64,000 nt of DNA from Microbulbifer bruguierae (GCF_029869925.1 NZ_CP118605.1:3314001-3378000); one strand, 5' to 3'; numbered from the stretch's first letter, positions 37,311-46,552 are shown. Translations and numbers: made by a program. Notes: generated from the sequence alone by a model not told the origin.

Positions 37311-38909
37311 TCAAATAATGCCGGCCTGGCGAAATATTTCGATAGCCGGCATTAATTCTTTTTCATACTTTTTCCACCTCTGTACCGCGTCTCGATAAAT
37401 CGGTTGACGCACCTGTACACTGCTGGCCGTGGATACTGCTGCATCCGCGCGGTGGAATTCCAGGCATTCCGCCTCCCACGGCAATTCCATATATTCCATT
37501 AACGCACGCGCTTCGCGCTCGGGATTGTCGGTGAGTTGTTCGTAATTCACCGTGTAGATTCTCTTTCCAAACAGCCGTTTCCAATGCGCCATTAAATCCA
37601 GGTAGGCGCAGATATAGCGTGCGGTATCCGCAAGGCTGTAGTGGTAGTGGTAATAGCGAAAAGCGAATGAAAACAGCTGCCGATAGTTACTCAGACAAAC
37701 ATCCAGTGGATGCCGGTCGAGCACCACGATTTTTGCCTTTGGCAGGCTTCTCAGAATAAATCCCAGATAGAGAAAGTTGATCGGCAGCTTGTCAATCATC
37801 CGCGCACCAGACTTGCCGCGCTCGCGGCAGCGGGCGATATAGTCCCGGCCAATGATATCCGCGTCCACCGCGAGTGCCGCGGTAATTACATCCGGGGACA
37901 GCGTATGCGGTGATGAGGTGTTTGAGTGGCGTTTGATGGCCAGCGGAAATTCGTGCAGTTCGCCATGGGATTGAATCTGCGAGTGGCTGGCAAGGATGCG
38001 TTCCACGAGTGTGGTGCCCGAGCGGGGCATACCCACAATAAACAGAGATTTTTCTCCCTGGCTGCCGTCCCGGTTTTGTACGTTAGCTTGTTTATCCGTT
38101 GGAAAGGCGGATTTCAGCGCGCGAAACAGCTCGGCATCCTGATCAAAGGTGTAGCCGATTTTATCGCGGTATCGGTGTTTGGCCGCGTCCAGGCAGGCGA
38201 ATGACGCAGTGTAGTTGCCGTTGCGCTCCCAATCCCTCGCCAGTGCATGACTGAGATGCAGCTGATCTTCGGCACTTAGCCCGGGTTGCGCCAGTAAGGC
38301 TGGCAACTCTTTTTGTCGGTTTACGGCTCTGGCGGTATCTGCGCTGTTTTTCTCAAGCTCAGACAATGCCCAGCGTGCGCGGGCAAAACCCGGCTGTAAC
38401 ACTATGGCTTTTTCATAAGCTGCGCGAGCGGCGTCCTGATTGCCAAGGAACTGTTCGGTGGAGGCAAGATTGAACTGGAATTGCGCATTGTCTGGCGCCC
38501 GGGTTACGGCGCGGCGCAAGGGAATAATGGCTTTCTTGTGCTCATCGAATTTCGCGTAGACCACGCCCAGCGTGTCGAGCAACAGGGGGCGTTGCGGGTT
38601 TAGTGCCAGCGCTGTATCGGCAGTCTGTATTGCCGCCGCATACTGATTGAGCTGTGCATGGTAACGGGCCTTCTGGGTCAAATATTCGGTATTGGAAGAA
38701 TTGTACTGCAGTGCGCGCTCAATCATTTCCAGCGCTAGGTTGACCTGTCCCGCAGTGGCGGCGGCGATGCTGATAAGAAACCAGGCATCGGCATGTGCCG
38801 GGTCAGTCTGCAGTATCTGTCGGCAACTGTGGTACAGCAAACGCATGTCGCCACGGTTCAGGGCCTGTTCCGCGGAAGCGTGCAGTTGTTGTATTGACGG
38901 TGCTTGCAT
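37311..38909 (-). CDS. TPR-sulfotransferase fusion
   Basis: 532 residues from ATG 38909 (a TTG four codons earlier is possible). About residues 5-215 form tetratricopeptide repeats (AALNRGDMRLL..., ALQYNSSNTEYL..., TALALNPQRPLLL...). The C-terminal sulfotransferase domain has the PAPS 5'-phosphosulfate loop GMPRSGTTLVE and the 3'-phosphate motif LDRHPLDVCLSNY. It would move sulfate from PAPS to a protein, peptide or glycan acceptor that is not known. It follows the TonB-dependent receptor gene on the same strand, with a terminator between them. Confidence 0.9.
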   Translation of the reverse strand: MQAPSIQQLHASAEQALNRGDMRLLYHSCRQILQTDPAHADAWFLISIAAATAGQVNLALEMIERALQYNSSNTEYLTQKARYHAQLNQYAAAIQTADTALALNPQRPLLLDTLGVVYAKFDEHKKAIIPLRRAVTRAPDNAQFQFNLASTEQFLGNQDAARAAYEKAIVLQPGFARARWALSELEKNSADTARAVNRQKELPALLAQPGLSAEDQLHLSHALARDWERNGNYTASFACLDAAKHRYRDKIGYTFDQDAELFRALKSAFPTDKQANVQNRDGSQGEKSLFIVGMPRSGTTLVERILASHSQIQSHGELHEFPLAIKRHSNTSSPHTLSPDVITAALAVDADIIGRDYIARCRERGKSGARMIDKLPINFLYLGFILRSLPKAKIVVLDRHPLDVCLSNYRQLFSFAFRYYHYHYSLADTARYICAYLDLMAHWKRLFGKRIYTVNYEQLTDNPEREARALMEYMELPWEAECLEFHRADAAVSTASSVQVRQPIYRDAVQRWKKYEKELMPAIEIFRQAGII

Positions 38910-38925
38910 GGTGATAAACAAATAA

Positions 38926-38962
38926 AAAAGCCGGCCCGGGACAGTGTATCCCAGACCGGCCT
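38926..38962 (-). terminator. intrinsic terminator after the receptor gene
   Basis: On the minus strand GCCGGTCTGGGA and TCCCGGGCCGGC form a long stem around a short loop, followed by TTTTTTATT. It lies between the receptor stop and the sulfotransferase start and should reduce read-through into the latter. Confidence 0.85.
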
Positions 38963-39013
38963 GATATTACCGCTGCGCAGGGGACGAAACCCTGGTTTCA
39001 GCCCCCGGCGGGA

Positions 39014-41485
39014 TCAGAATGCGTAAGTGAAGCGGGCACCAATGGTGCGCGGAGTACCTACATACTGGCCGTAAGAGCGCTGGGTAAAGCCGTTGCCCCA
39101 GCCCACGCCCGGTCCGTTATTTTCATCTTCCAGATTGCTGCGGTTGGTGCGGGTGCCGGTGATGTAGTACTTGTCCCACAGGTTGTCGGCGAACGCTTGC
39201 ACCATCCAGTTATCCATGGTCAGGGTGGCGGACAGGTGATGCACCGCATATCCGGGAATGGCTTCGCCACCGCGGTCACCCGGGATAATTTCATCGGTAT
39301 CTTCATCGATCATGTACAGCGGGTCGTCGGGGCCACCTACCAGGTTGTACACGTCGCTGGCGAAGACCAGACCGTAATTCAGTGCCAGATCGTAGCTGCC
39401 CAGTACCGTGGTGGTGTAATTCAGGTTCAGGGAGCCCTGATGTTCCGCGTGTCCCGGCAGGCGCGCGCCAGCGTAGACACTCAAGTCACCGACCAACCCG
39501 GGGGCATCTTCGGTGAGTTCTGCTTTGGTGTGGGCGTAACTGAATACGAGGTCCAGGTTGTCGGTAATCAGCCAGGTGCCCTGCAGCTCGAGTCCGTTAC
39601 TTTCCGCGGCACTGCCGTTGCCGGTGATCGGCAGGGAGGAAATGTTGGACGCGGAGGCTACCTGCAAGTCTTCCCACTTGATGTGGTAAATCGCGGCGGT
39701 CATCGATACGCGGTCACCGAAGCGACCTTTGTAGCCGACCTCGTAGTTGTCGATGGTGTCCGGATTGATAAATTTCTCATGGGATTCAATACAGGGTTCC
39801 TGTTCACCGCTGGCAACTTGCTCGGGGGTGCACACCGGATAGGCGTTTACCCCCCCGTTCCGATAGCCCTGTGAATAAGTGAAATACACCATGCCATCGT
39901 CGGCGATATCCCAGGCGGCGTTCAGTTTGAACAGATCGCCTTCATCCTCCCCCTGGGTGCTGGTTGAACTCACGTTAATGGAATCCTGGGGCTCGCCAAA
40001 AGCGACGGTGTCAAAGAGTGGGAATGCGACGCCACCGACTTCGGCGGTTTCGAACTGGTAACGGCGATAACCACCTGTTACTGACAGCGTGTCGGTGATG
40101 TCGTAGGTCAGTTCACCGTAGAAGGCAGACTCTTTTTCTTCCAGGTTGCTGATACTGAAATATTCCAGGCTGTCTGGACGCAGCTGTAAACCGTCCCAGT
40201 TATCCACCCAGAACTGGTCGAAGTAGGGGGTGAATTCCTCACTGGTGCCTTCGCCGACGTATTTGTTCTGGAAGTAACCCGCCACCCATTTGAACGGCCC
40301 TTCGTGCTGGGAAGACATGCGCAGCTCGAAGGTGTCGGACTGGTCGTCCACAATCTCGCGGGTATAAGAAGAAAAAGTGGGGAAGGAGTCGTAGCCCAGA
40401 TCGAGGTCCAGCAACAGGTCGGTCTGGTCGCGCTGTCCCAGCTCTTCATACTCGGAGCGGCCGTACACCATGGTGGCCTGGGCAAAGCCGAGATCGCCAG
40501 TCAGCTCCAGGCTGGTGAGTTTGTTGGTGTAGTGGTTGGGTTCCTCGTAGCGCATAGCGGATTCGTAGCGGCCGGTATTGAACGCGAGTCGATGGGTTAA
40601 CTGGCGGCCTTCCGCTTTGGTGTCCTGGTAGTAGTGCCACAGGTTGGCTTCCAGCCAGTCGGTGGCGAGCCAGCGCACATTAATACGAGTGGAGGTGGTG
40701 TCTTCGCCGTTGGCATCCTTCACCCGGCGCAGGTTTGCGGCGACATCTTCAGGGTCGCTGAAATCCGGGTCCGGATTGGACACGCCGGATTCACGCACTA
40801 CGTAGTTGTAATCGATAAAGCCCGGATCCTGAACGCTGTCCGCATTGACGCGCACAGCCAGGGTATCGGTGATGGGGATATTCAGGGTGGCACCGTACTC
40901 CTGACCGAGGCCGGAGCTTTCACTCATGCTGCTGGCGGTGCCGCGAAACTTGGCGCTGAAGCCGGACGGGTCTGCTTTGTTGGGGATATAGCGAATGGCG
41001 CCGCCCATGGTGCCCTGGCCGTAAAGGGTGCCCTGGGGACCGATCAGAACTTCCACACGTTCGAGATCGTTGGGCTTCAGATCGACCTGCAGAGGGATGT
41101 CGCCAAGGTACATGGCGACGGTGCCGCTGCTGAAACCTGGTCCCAGACCACCGGTGTTGAGGCCGCGTACCAGCATATCCGGTACTTCATCCCGCGCACC
41201 GCGATCCACCACGGTCAGCCCCGGGGTGTAGTAGGCAATTTTGGAAATACTGTCTAGACGCAGGTCTTCGATCTTCTCGCCACCCACGGCAGAGATATTG
41301 ATGGGAATTTCCATCACATTCTCTTCCCGGCGCGAGGCGGTCACCACTACTTCCTCGAATACCCCTTTGATCTGCGTGTCGGACTCCTGGGCCATGACTG
41401 CCTGAGGTACCGGCAGCGCGGCGCAGGCTATCGCCAGGGCCAGGTGTGATTTCTTGATATCTATTGAGCGGTGGCCGTTATCCAT
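39014..41485 (-). CDS. TonB-dependent outer-membrane receptor
   Basis: 823 residues. Signal peptide ending AVMA before QESDTQ, TonB-box-like EEVVVTASRRE near residue 45, then the plug (MLVRGLNTGGLGPG, LIGPQGTLYGQGTMGGAIRY) and a 22-strand-type barrel ending in the outer-membrane signature YAF. The substrate cannot be read; the type (VVVTASRRE, no siderophore-specific marks) is the large Cellvibrionales/sphingomonad group. Neighbouring peptidase and TPR-sulfotransferase suggest a peptide or sulfated ligand, which is inference. Confidence 0.93.
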   Translation of the reverse strand: MDNGHRSIDIKKSHLALAIACAALPVPQAVMAQESDTQIKGVFEEVVVTASRREENVMEIPINISAVGGEKIEDLRLDSISKIAYYTPGLTVVDRGARDEVPDMLVRGLNTGGLGPGFSSGTVAMYLGDIPLQVDLKPNDLERVEVLIGPQGTLYGQGTMGGAIRYIPNKADPSGFSAKFRGTASSMSESSGLGQEYGATLNIPITDTLAVRVNADSVQDPGFIDYNYVVRESGVSNPDPDFSDPEDVAANLRRVKDANGEDTTSTRINVRWLATDWLEANLWHYYQDTKAEGRQLTHRLAFNTGRYESAMRYEEPNHYTNKLTSLELTGDLGFAQATMVYGRSEYEELGQRDQTDLLLDLDLGYDSFPTFSSYTREIVDDQSDTFELRMSSQHEGPFKWVAGYFQNKYVGEGTSEEFTPYFDQFWVDNWDGLQLRPDSLEYFSISNLEEKESAFYGELTYDITDTLSVTGGYRRYQFETAEVGGVAFPLFDTVAFGEPQDSINVSSTSTQGEDEGDLFKLNAAWDIADDGMVYFTYSQGYRNGGVNAYPVCTPEQVASGEQEPCIESHEKFINPDTIDNYEVGYKGRFGDRVSMTAAIYHIKWEDLQVASASNISSLPITGNGSAAESNGLELQGTWLITDNLDLVFSYAHTKAELTEDAPGLVGDLSVYAGARLPGHAEHQGSLNLNYTTTVLGSYDLALNYGLVFASDVYNLVGGPDDPLYMIDEDTDEIIPGDRGGEAIPGYAVHHLSATLTMDNWMVQAFADNLWDKYYITGTRTNRSNLEDENNGPGVGWGNGFTQRSYGQYVGTPRTIGARFTYAF

Positions 41486-41699
41486 GGATTTCCCCCAGGC
41501 TGTTTTTGGTTTATCGGGGGAATTACGTGCAACCCGCGTACCAGCAGAGGTTGGTATGAATTACTCGATTGATCGGTATTTCCGCGAATAATGTCCTGCT
41601 GTGGCCTCAATCCGGTGCGAGGCTGGAATTTTTACTCGGCCGTCAGGCCATTTTGGTGCCAGAGCGTGACCTGAGAGTGGTCTTAGATTGGAGGGGGCG

Positions 41700-41716
41700 G
41701 GTAGGAGCGCAAGCGA
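41700..41716. repeat. partial REP head
   Basis: GTAGGAGCGCAAGCGAG resembles the GTAGGAGC head of the REP-like repeats elsewhere in the window, without a partner arm. Confidence 0.35.
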
Positions 41717-41727
41717 GAATGGGCAAC

Positions 41728-41753
41728 AAAAAAGGCGACCCAGTTGGGTCGCC
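41728..41753 (-). terminator. intrinsic terminator of crp
   Basis: GGCGACCCA (41734-41742) pairs with TGGGTCGCC (41745-41753). Six A on the + strand (41728-41733) give a T-tract on the minus strand, about 28 nt after the crp stop. Confidence 0.9.
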
Positions 41754-41781
41754 TTTGCGGGGTAGCCGGGGGATGCTGAAA

Positions 41782-42417
41782 TCAGCGGGTGCCGTACACC
41801 ACCATGGTCTTGCCCTTCACGGATACCAGTCCCTGTTCCTCCAGGGTCTTCAGTACCCGGCCCACCATTTCGCGGGAGCAGCCAACGATACGGCCGATTT
41901 CCTGGCGGGTGATCTTGATCTGCATGCCTTCCGGGTGGGTCATGGCATCCGGCTCGTTGCACAGGTCGAGCAGGGTGCGGGCCACACGGCCGGTGACATC
42001 GAGGAATGCCAGATCGCCCACCTTGCGGGTGGTGTTGCGCAGGCGACCGGCCATCTGGGTGGCGAGGTTGAACAGGAACTCCGGGTGCTGACGGGTCAGC
42101 TCCTGGAACTTGCTGTAGGAGATCTCTGCCACTTCACATTCGGTTTTGGTGCGCACCCAGGCACTGCGGGTATCCTGGTCGAACAGACCCATTTCGCCGA
42201 AAAAGTCACCGTCGTTCAGGTAGGCGACGATCATCTCGCGGCCTTCGTCGTCCTCGATCAATACTGTGACCGAGCCGCGCATGATGAAGTAGAGCGACTC
42301 GCAGCGGTCACCGGCGTAGATGATGGTGCTTTTGGCCGGATACCGACGGCGATGGCAATGTGCAAGAAAGTCTTCGATGTTGCCTGCTGACAGGGTTTCT
42401 TCGGTAGCGACCGTCAC
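41782..42417 (-). CDS. crp: cAMP-responsive global regulator CRP (Vfr-type)
   Basis: 211 residues, full length. The cyclic nucleotide domain has [17 protein letters not shown] with the cAMP-phosphate-binding Arg-Ser pair; the winged helix has [20 protein letters not shown], the recognition helix closely matching E. coli CRP and P. aeruginosa Vfr. It should recognise TGTGA-N6-TCACA; one perfect site lies at 52491. Divergent from the osmC-type gene, as crp and yhfA are in E. coli. Confidence 0.96.
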   Translation of the reverse strand: MTVATEETLSAGNIEDFLAHCHRRRYPAKSTIIYAGDRCESLYFIMRGSVTVLIEDDEGREMIVAYLNDGDFFGEMGLFDQDTRSAWVRTKTECEVAEISYSKFQELTRQHPEFLFNLATQMAGRLRNTTRKVGDLAFLDVTGRVARTLLDLCNEPDAMTHPEGMQIKITRQEIGRIVGCSREMVGRVLKTLEEQGLVSVKGKTMVVYGTR

Positions 42418-42725
42418 GGATCTACTCCTCTTCTAGAATTTTTGTGCCTGATCCCGGGTATAGAGAATGATTATCCCGCTAAAACCCGTGTGCCAACAGG
42501 GGCAAGGCGCGGCAATACTCCGCAATGTGACCTGGGACACTCTTTACGAAGGGCTGGGATTGAGGGGTGTTTATAACGGTTGTCGGCAGCCCTGACAACC
42601 GTGGTAAGTAATGACTTACTCTTGCGCAGAAAGTTCCCTCGCCTTTGGTAGACGGTTTGCCCTGCTTTTCCGCGGGCCCACTGTGATAAGCTCCCCGCCC
42701 TCATCAAACTGGAAGGAGTTGTTGC
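42418..42725. other. crp-osmC divergent intergenic region
   Basis: 308 bp. AAGGAG precedes the osmC-type ATG. One weak half-match to a CRP site (TGTGA-N6-ACACT, near 42527) is too poor to call. Nothing else is recognised. Confidence 0.4.
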
Positions 42726-43145
42726 ATGGCTGGCGTTATGCAAGGTCGGGTGACCTGGGTCGATGGTGTCACTTTTGTCGGTGAATCCGGCAGTGGTAAC
42801 TCGGTAGTGATGGAGGGTGGCCAGAAGAACAATGGTATTCGCCCTATGGAAATGATCCTGCTTGGGGTGGGCGGTTGCTCCTCCTACGATGTCGTCAGCA
42901 TTCTGCAGAAGGCCCGCCAGGACGTATTGAGCTGCCACGTGGAACTCAAGGGTCACCGCCCGGATGCGGTACCGGCACCGTTTGAAAAGATCGAGATGGA
43001 GTTCGTGGTACGCGGGCGCAACATCAAAGAAGCGCATGTGGCCAAGGCCGTTGAGCTGTCTGCGGACAAATACTGCTCTGCATCCATCATGCTGGGCAAG
43101 GCGGGTGTCGAAATCGTGCACTCCTATCGCATCGAAGAGATCTGA
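42726..43145 (+). CDS. OsmC family protein (YhfA-type)
   Basis: 139 residues. The OsmC fold is marked by GIRPMEMILLGVGGCSSYDVVSIL, with the resolving-type cysteine in GGCS, and the second cysteine in SADKYCSASIMLG. Ohr/OsmC proteins reduce organic peroxides; the YhfA subgroup has not been assigned a substrate. AAGGAG before the ATG. The neighbourhood with crp is conserved in gammaproteobacteria. Confidence 0.93.
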   Translation: MAGVMQGRVTWVDGVTFVGESGSGNSVVMEGGQKNNGIRPMEMILLGVGGCSSYDVVSILQKARQDVLSCHVELKGHRPDAVPAPFEKIEMEFVVRGRNIKEAHVAKAVELSADKYCSASIMLGKAGVEIVHSYRIEEI

Positions 43146-43156
43146 CCCATCTGCGG

Positions 43157-43188
43157 GCCCCGGTATTCGCCGGATGCCGGGGCTTTTT
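43157..43188 (+). terminator. intrinsic terminator after the osmC-type gene
   Basis: GCCCCGG (43157-43163) pairs with CCGGGGC (43177-43183), followed by TTTTT. Confidence 0.88.
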
Positions 43189-43326
43189 ACCGCTGTTATC
43201 CTCTGTGTTCTGCAGGCCTCCTGTGGCCTGCGCTGAACCCCAAGCTGAGGAAACCCAGCTAAGATTGTGTCATTCCAACGCCCCCACTAAGATGCGCGCA
43301 TTTGTACTCATTCAGCGGGAAAAACG

Positions 43327-43851
43327 ATGACAGATATCAACGGTAAGGCCACTATCCGCATTCTCACTACCGGTGGCACCATCGAAAAAAGCTATTGCGA
43401 GTCCGAAGGTACCCTCAAGAACCGGGCCTCTATCATCCGCGAGGGACTGATCTCCAGCCTGCGCCTGCCGTATACCCATCTGGAGCTTGAGAGCATCCTC
43501 AACAAGGATTCCCTGGAGATGGACGACAGCGACCGCATGCAGATCTGCAGTGCCATTGCCCGCACGGCGGAGCAGGGTGACCCGATTGTCGTGCTGCACG
43601 GCACCGACACCATGTCGGTTACCGCCGACTACTGCTTTCAAAAGATGGGCACCCCGAGCGTCCCCGTGGTGTTTACCGGTGCCATGAAACCCATGGGCTT
43701 TATCGACTCCGATGCCCGCCAGAACTTCACTGAAGCCCTGCTGGCCGCACGCCTGGTCACGCCCGGCTTCTATATTGCATTCCACAACCGGGTGTTCTCC
43801 ATCCCCGGCGCGCGCAAGAATCTGGAAACCGGTACCTTCGAAGCGATCTGA
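43327..43851 (+). CDS. asparaginase N-terminal-domain protein
   Basis: 174 residues corresponding only to the N-terminal half of L-asparaginases. The catalytic Thr loop TTGGTIEKSY and the second motif VVLHGTDTM are both present, and VVFTGAMKPM follows. The C-terminal domain that helps form the active site in normal enzymes is absent, and the stop is genuine with no continuation in other frames. Stand-alone proteins of this length occur in many gammaproteobacteria and are not characterised, so hydrolysis of Asn or of another amide is only inferred. Confidence 0.85.
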   Translation: MTDINGKATIRILTTGGTIEKSYCESEGTLKNRASIIREGLISSLRLPYTHLELESILNKDSLEMDDSDRMQICSAIARTAEQGDPIVVLHGTDTMSVTADYCFQKMGTPSVPVVFTGAMKPMGFIDSDARQNFTEALLAARLVTPGFYIAFHNRVFSIPGARKNLETGTFEAI

Positions 43852-43865
43852 CCTGCGTCTCGTCT

Positions 43866-43921
43866 GTTGGAGCCGGTGTAGTAGCCGGTTTAGTAAGCCT
43901 GCCAGCAGGCGAACCGGTCGC
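43866..43921. repeat. diverged REP-like sequence
   Basis: Contains GGAGCCGG, GTAGCCGG and GCCTGCcaGCAGGCGAACCGG, related to the GCAGGCGAACCG tail of the repeat at 63189. The arms are decayed. Confidence 0.45.
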
Positions 43922-43972
43922 AGGTTCTCCAGACAACGTTACCCCTTTGATTTGTGATCACATTTTAGGTAT

Positions 43973-43994
43973 AAACTGAACAATCATTCAGTTT
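43973..43994. promoter_or_regulatory. operator-like palindrome upstream of the aldehyde dehydrogenase gene
   Basis: Perfect 8-bp arms AAACTGAA-N6-TTCAGTTT, 35 bp before the start codon. A symmetric site of this size suits a dimeric repressor of the TetR type. No regulator gene lies next to it, so the binder is unknown. Confidence 0.65.
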
Positions 43995-44028
43995 AATATT
44001 TACCCTGCAACCCAGATTCGAGGTGCGC

Positions 44029-45546
44029 ATGACCGATAACCGGACCGAGAAGCCGAGCCCGCAGACCCTTGAGCAATGGCTCGCACTGGCGGAAACCCTC
44101 ACCATCGAGGGCCGCGCCTTTATCAATGGCGAATACGTCGACGCCCTGAGTGGCCAGACCCGCGCCTGTACCAGCCCCGCGGATGGCCGCGAACTGGTGC
44201 AGGTTGCGAACTGTGGCCCCGATGATGCCGAACGTGCGGTAAAGGTCGCGCGGGATACCTTCGAGTCCGGGGTCTGGTCCCATATGCCGCCGATGGATCG
44301 CAAGAAGATCCTGGTGCGCTTTGCCGAACTGATCGAGGAAAACCGCGAGGAAATCGCCCTGCTGGAAAGCCTCGATGCGGGCAAACCCATCAGCGATACC
44401 ATGAACGTGGATGTGCCGAGTGCGGTTACCACCATCCGCTGGAACGCTGAGGCCATCGACAAGATCTACGACGAGATCGCTCCGACAGGGCCCACCGAAA
44501 TTGGTTTGATTACCCGTATGCCCCTGGGGGTGGTTGCGGCCATCGTGCCGTGGAACTTCCCGCTTTCCACCACTGCGTGGAAGCTGGGACCAGCGTTGGC
44601 CACCGGCAACAGTGTGATCCTGAAGCCCGCCTCCAATACCCCGCTGACCGCGATCAAGCTGGCCGGCCTGGCGAAGGAAGCCGGCCTGCCGGATGGCGTG
44701 CTGAACGTGTTGCCGGGTCCCGGCAGCAGCCTCGGCAAGGCGCTGGGTCTGCACATGGACATCGATGGCCTGACCTTCACCGGCTCTACCGAGGTAGGCA
44801 AGACCCTCACCGAGTACTCCGGCCAGTCCAACCTCAAGCGCACCTTCCTCGAGCTGGGCGGCAAGAGCCCCAATATCGTGTTCGCCGATGCGGATCTGGA
44901 CAAGGCCGCGGAAGCAGCGGCGCTGGCGGTGTTCTACAACCAGGGCGAAACCTGTACCGCGGGTACTCGCCTGCTGGTGGAAAAGGGCATTGCCGATACG
45001 TTTATCGAGAAAGTGAAGAAAGCATCCGAGCGTTTCCAGCCCGGTCACCCGCAGGATCCGAATACGGTGATGGGTGCACTGATCGACCAGAGCCAGTTCG
45101 ACACCGTTGAATTTTACGTGGCCAAGGGCCTGGAGCAGGGTGCACAGCTGGTATGCGGGGGCAGACCGGTGGCGGCAGTGGAAGGCGGCCACTACTACGA
45201 GCCCACCATCTTCAAGAGCGTAACCGGGGATATGACCATTGCCCGCGAGGAAATTTTCGGTCCGGTACTGTCGGTGATCGAATTTGAAACCGAGGAGGAA
45301 GCGCTGAAAATTGCCAACGATTCCATCTACGGTCTCGCCTCCGGGGTCTGGACCCGGGATATCGGTCGCGCGCACCGCATGGCCCGAGACATCCGCGCCG
45401 GTTCGGTATGGGTGAACAACTATTTTGGCGGTGACATCACCGTGCCTTTCGGCGGCTTCAAACAGTCCGGCAACGGCCGCGACAAGTCGCTGCATGCGCT
45501 GGATAAATACTGCGAGCTTAAATCCACCTGGATTGATATCAGTTGA
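44029..45546 (+). CDS. NAD(P) aldehyde dehydrogenase, PuuC-like
   Basis: 505 residues. NAD-binding PWNFPL and the FTGSTEVGK loop, the catalytic pair Glu in LELGGKSPN and Cys in NQGETCTAG. The C-terminus PFGGFKQSGNGRDKSLHALDKYCELK is close to that of PuuC, the gamma-glutamyl-gamma-aminobutyraldehyde dehydrogenase of putrescine breakdown; no other put/puu gene is nearby, so the substrate stays open. GAGG before the ATG; a GTG two codons earlier is possible. Operator-like palindrome upstream and terminator downstream. Confidence 0.92.
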   Translation: MTDNRTEKPSPQTLEQWLALAETLTIEGRAFINGEYVDALSGQTRACTSPADGRELVQVANCGPDDAERAVKVARDTFESGVWSHMPPMDRKKILVRFAELIEENREEIALLESLDAGKPISDTMNVDVPSAVTTIRWNAEAIDKIYDEIAPTGPTEIGLITRMPLGVVAAIVPWNFPLSTTAWKLGPALATGNSVILKPASNTPLTAIKLAGLAKEAGLPDGVLNVLPGPGSSLGKALGLHMDIDGLTFTGSTEVGKTLTEYSGQSNLKRTFLELGGKSPNIVFADADLDKAAEAAALAVFYNQGETCTAGTRLLVEKGIADTFIEKVKKASERFQPGHPQDPNTVMGALIDQSQFDTVEFYVAKGLEQGAQLVCGGRPVAAVEGGHYYEPTIFKSVTGDMTIAREEIFGPVLSVIEFETEEEALKIANDSIYGLASGVWTRDIGRAHRMARDIRAGSVWVNNYFGGDITVPFGGFKQSGNGRDKSLHALDKYCELKSTWIDIS

Positions 45547-45580
45547 TGTATACGCATTGAGCGCCAGATTTGTCACCACA

Positions 45581-45604
45581 GGGCCGCAGCAGCGGCCCAT
45601 TTTA
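45581..45604 (+). terminator. intrinsic terminator of the aldehyde dehydrogenase gene
   Basis: GGGCCGC, loop AGCA, GCGGCCC, then ATTTTAATT. Confidence 0.82.
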
Positions 45605-45765
45605 ATTCGGCTGTCCATTCAGCCCGCAGTCATCCGGCGGTCAATATCATGGAATTGTGACCTGCCGCGAATGCGCGCAAAGCATACCGGGTTAGGATGG
45701 TGCTCAGGCTGTATGTGCCACTCTTTACCACCGATTAGATGGCACCACTGAATAGAGGCGTTTTT

Positions 45766-46077
45766 ATGTTTAAGAAAGTATCCGTCGCACTTGTTGCCGT
45801 TACCATGATTGGCGCTGCCGGCACTGCGCTGGCGAAACCGGACAAGCAGGGTGAGCTTCCTCCCGGCCTGCAAAAAAAAGTCGAGCGTGGCGGTGAACTG
45901 CCCCCCGGCTGGAAGAAAAAACTGGTGCGTGGACATGTACTGGAAGACACCATTTACCGTCACGCGGTCATCGTGAAGCCGGTAGACCGCCATGGACTGG
46001 TGACCGTACGTATTGAGGGTGAGCTGGTCCGCCTGATTCACGCCACCCATGAAATCGTCGATATCCTCTCACACTGA
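45766..46077 (+). CDS. small secreted RcnB/CigR-like protein
   Basis: 103 residues with AGAGG before ATG 45766. Signal peptide MFKKVSVALVAVTMIGAAGTALA, then the pattern ELPPGLQKKVERGGELPPGW, two Pro-Pro-Gly turns typical of RcnB/CigR-type periplasmic proteins, and a short beta domain (YRHAVIVKPV...VRIEGELVRLIHAT). Members of these families influence nickel/cobalt resistance or virulence regulation; here the role is unknown. Confidence 0.75.
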   Translation: MFKKVSVALVAVTMIGAAGTALAKPDKQGELPPGLQKKVERGGELPPGWKKKLVRGHVLEDTIYRHAVIVKPVDRHGLVTVRIEGELVRLIHATHEIVDILSH

Positions 46078-46162
46078 CGGAATAAATCGCGCAAGCGCTT
46101 GTCAAGGACGCTGATCTACCCTATACCAGCCTGAATACCACACCGGGCAATGTGAGCAGGCC

Positions 46163-46552
46163 ATGGGCGAATACCATCACGGCTTTTCCGTCAGTATCGA
46201 GCGCAGCAGCGATGAGCGGGTGCTACTTTCCTTGCATGCTCGCGGCAAGCTGGAACATCAGGATTACGAGACCCTGGTGCCCATGCTGGAGTCTGCCGTC
46301 GCGGGCATGACCCATCCAAAAATAGACGTGCTGTTCGATATGCGAGAGCTGGAAGGCTGGGAAACCCGCGCGGCCTGGGACGATTTCAAACTGGGCCTCA
46401 AGCACGGGCGTCAGTTCGATAAAGTGGCCATGGTCGGCAGTAAGTACTGGCAGGAAATTGCGGCCAAGGTCGGGACTTGGTTTATCGGCGGCGAAGCGCG
46501 GATCTTTGCCACCCGGGAAGAGGCCTTGGCCTGGCTGCAGGAAAGCGCATAA
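46163..46552 (+). CDS. SpoIIAA-like (STAS fold) protein
   Basis: 129 residues matching the SpoIIAA-like family: LHARGKLEHQDYETLVPML, the core VLFDMRELEGWETRAAWDD, and KVAMVGSKYWQE with the terminal ATREEALAWL. The family has the STAS fold, but the phosphorylatable Ser of true anti-anti-sigma factors is not obvious. Likely a soluble small protein; function not assigned. Confidence 0.82.
   Translation: MGEYHHGFSVSIERSSDERVLLSLHARGKLEHQDYETLVPMLESAVAGMTHPKIDVLFDMRELEGWETRAAWDDFKLGLKHGRQFDKVAMVGSKYWQEIAAKVGTWFIGGEARIFATREEALAWLQESA

Noticed and set aside
43951..43962. TGTGATCACA upstream of the aldehyde dehydrogenase gene as a CRP or FNR site
   Set aside because: The half-sites abut without the 6-bp spacer CRP needs, and the FNR match has several mismatches.
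43993..45618. 541-codon minus-strand frame
   Set aside because: Antisense shadow of the aldehyde dehydrogenase gene.
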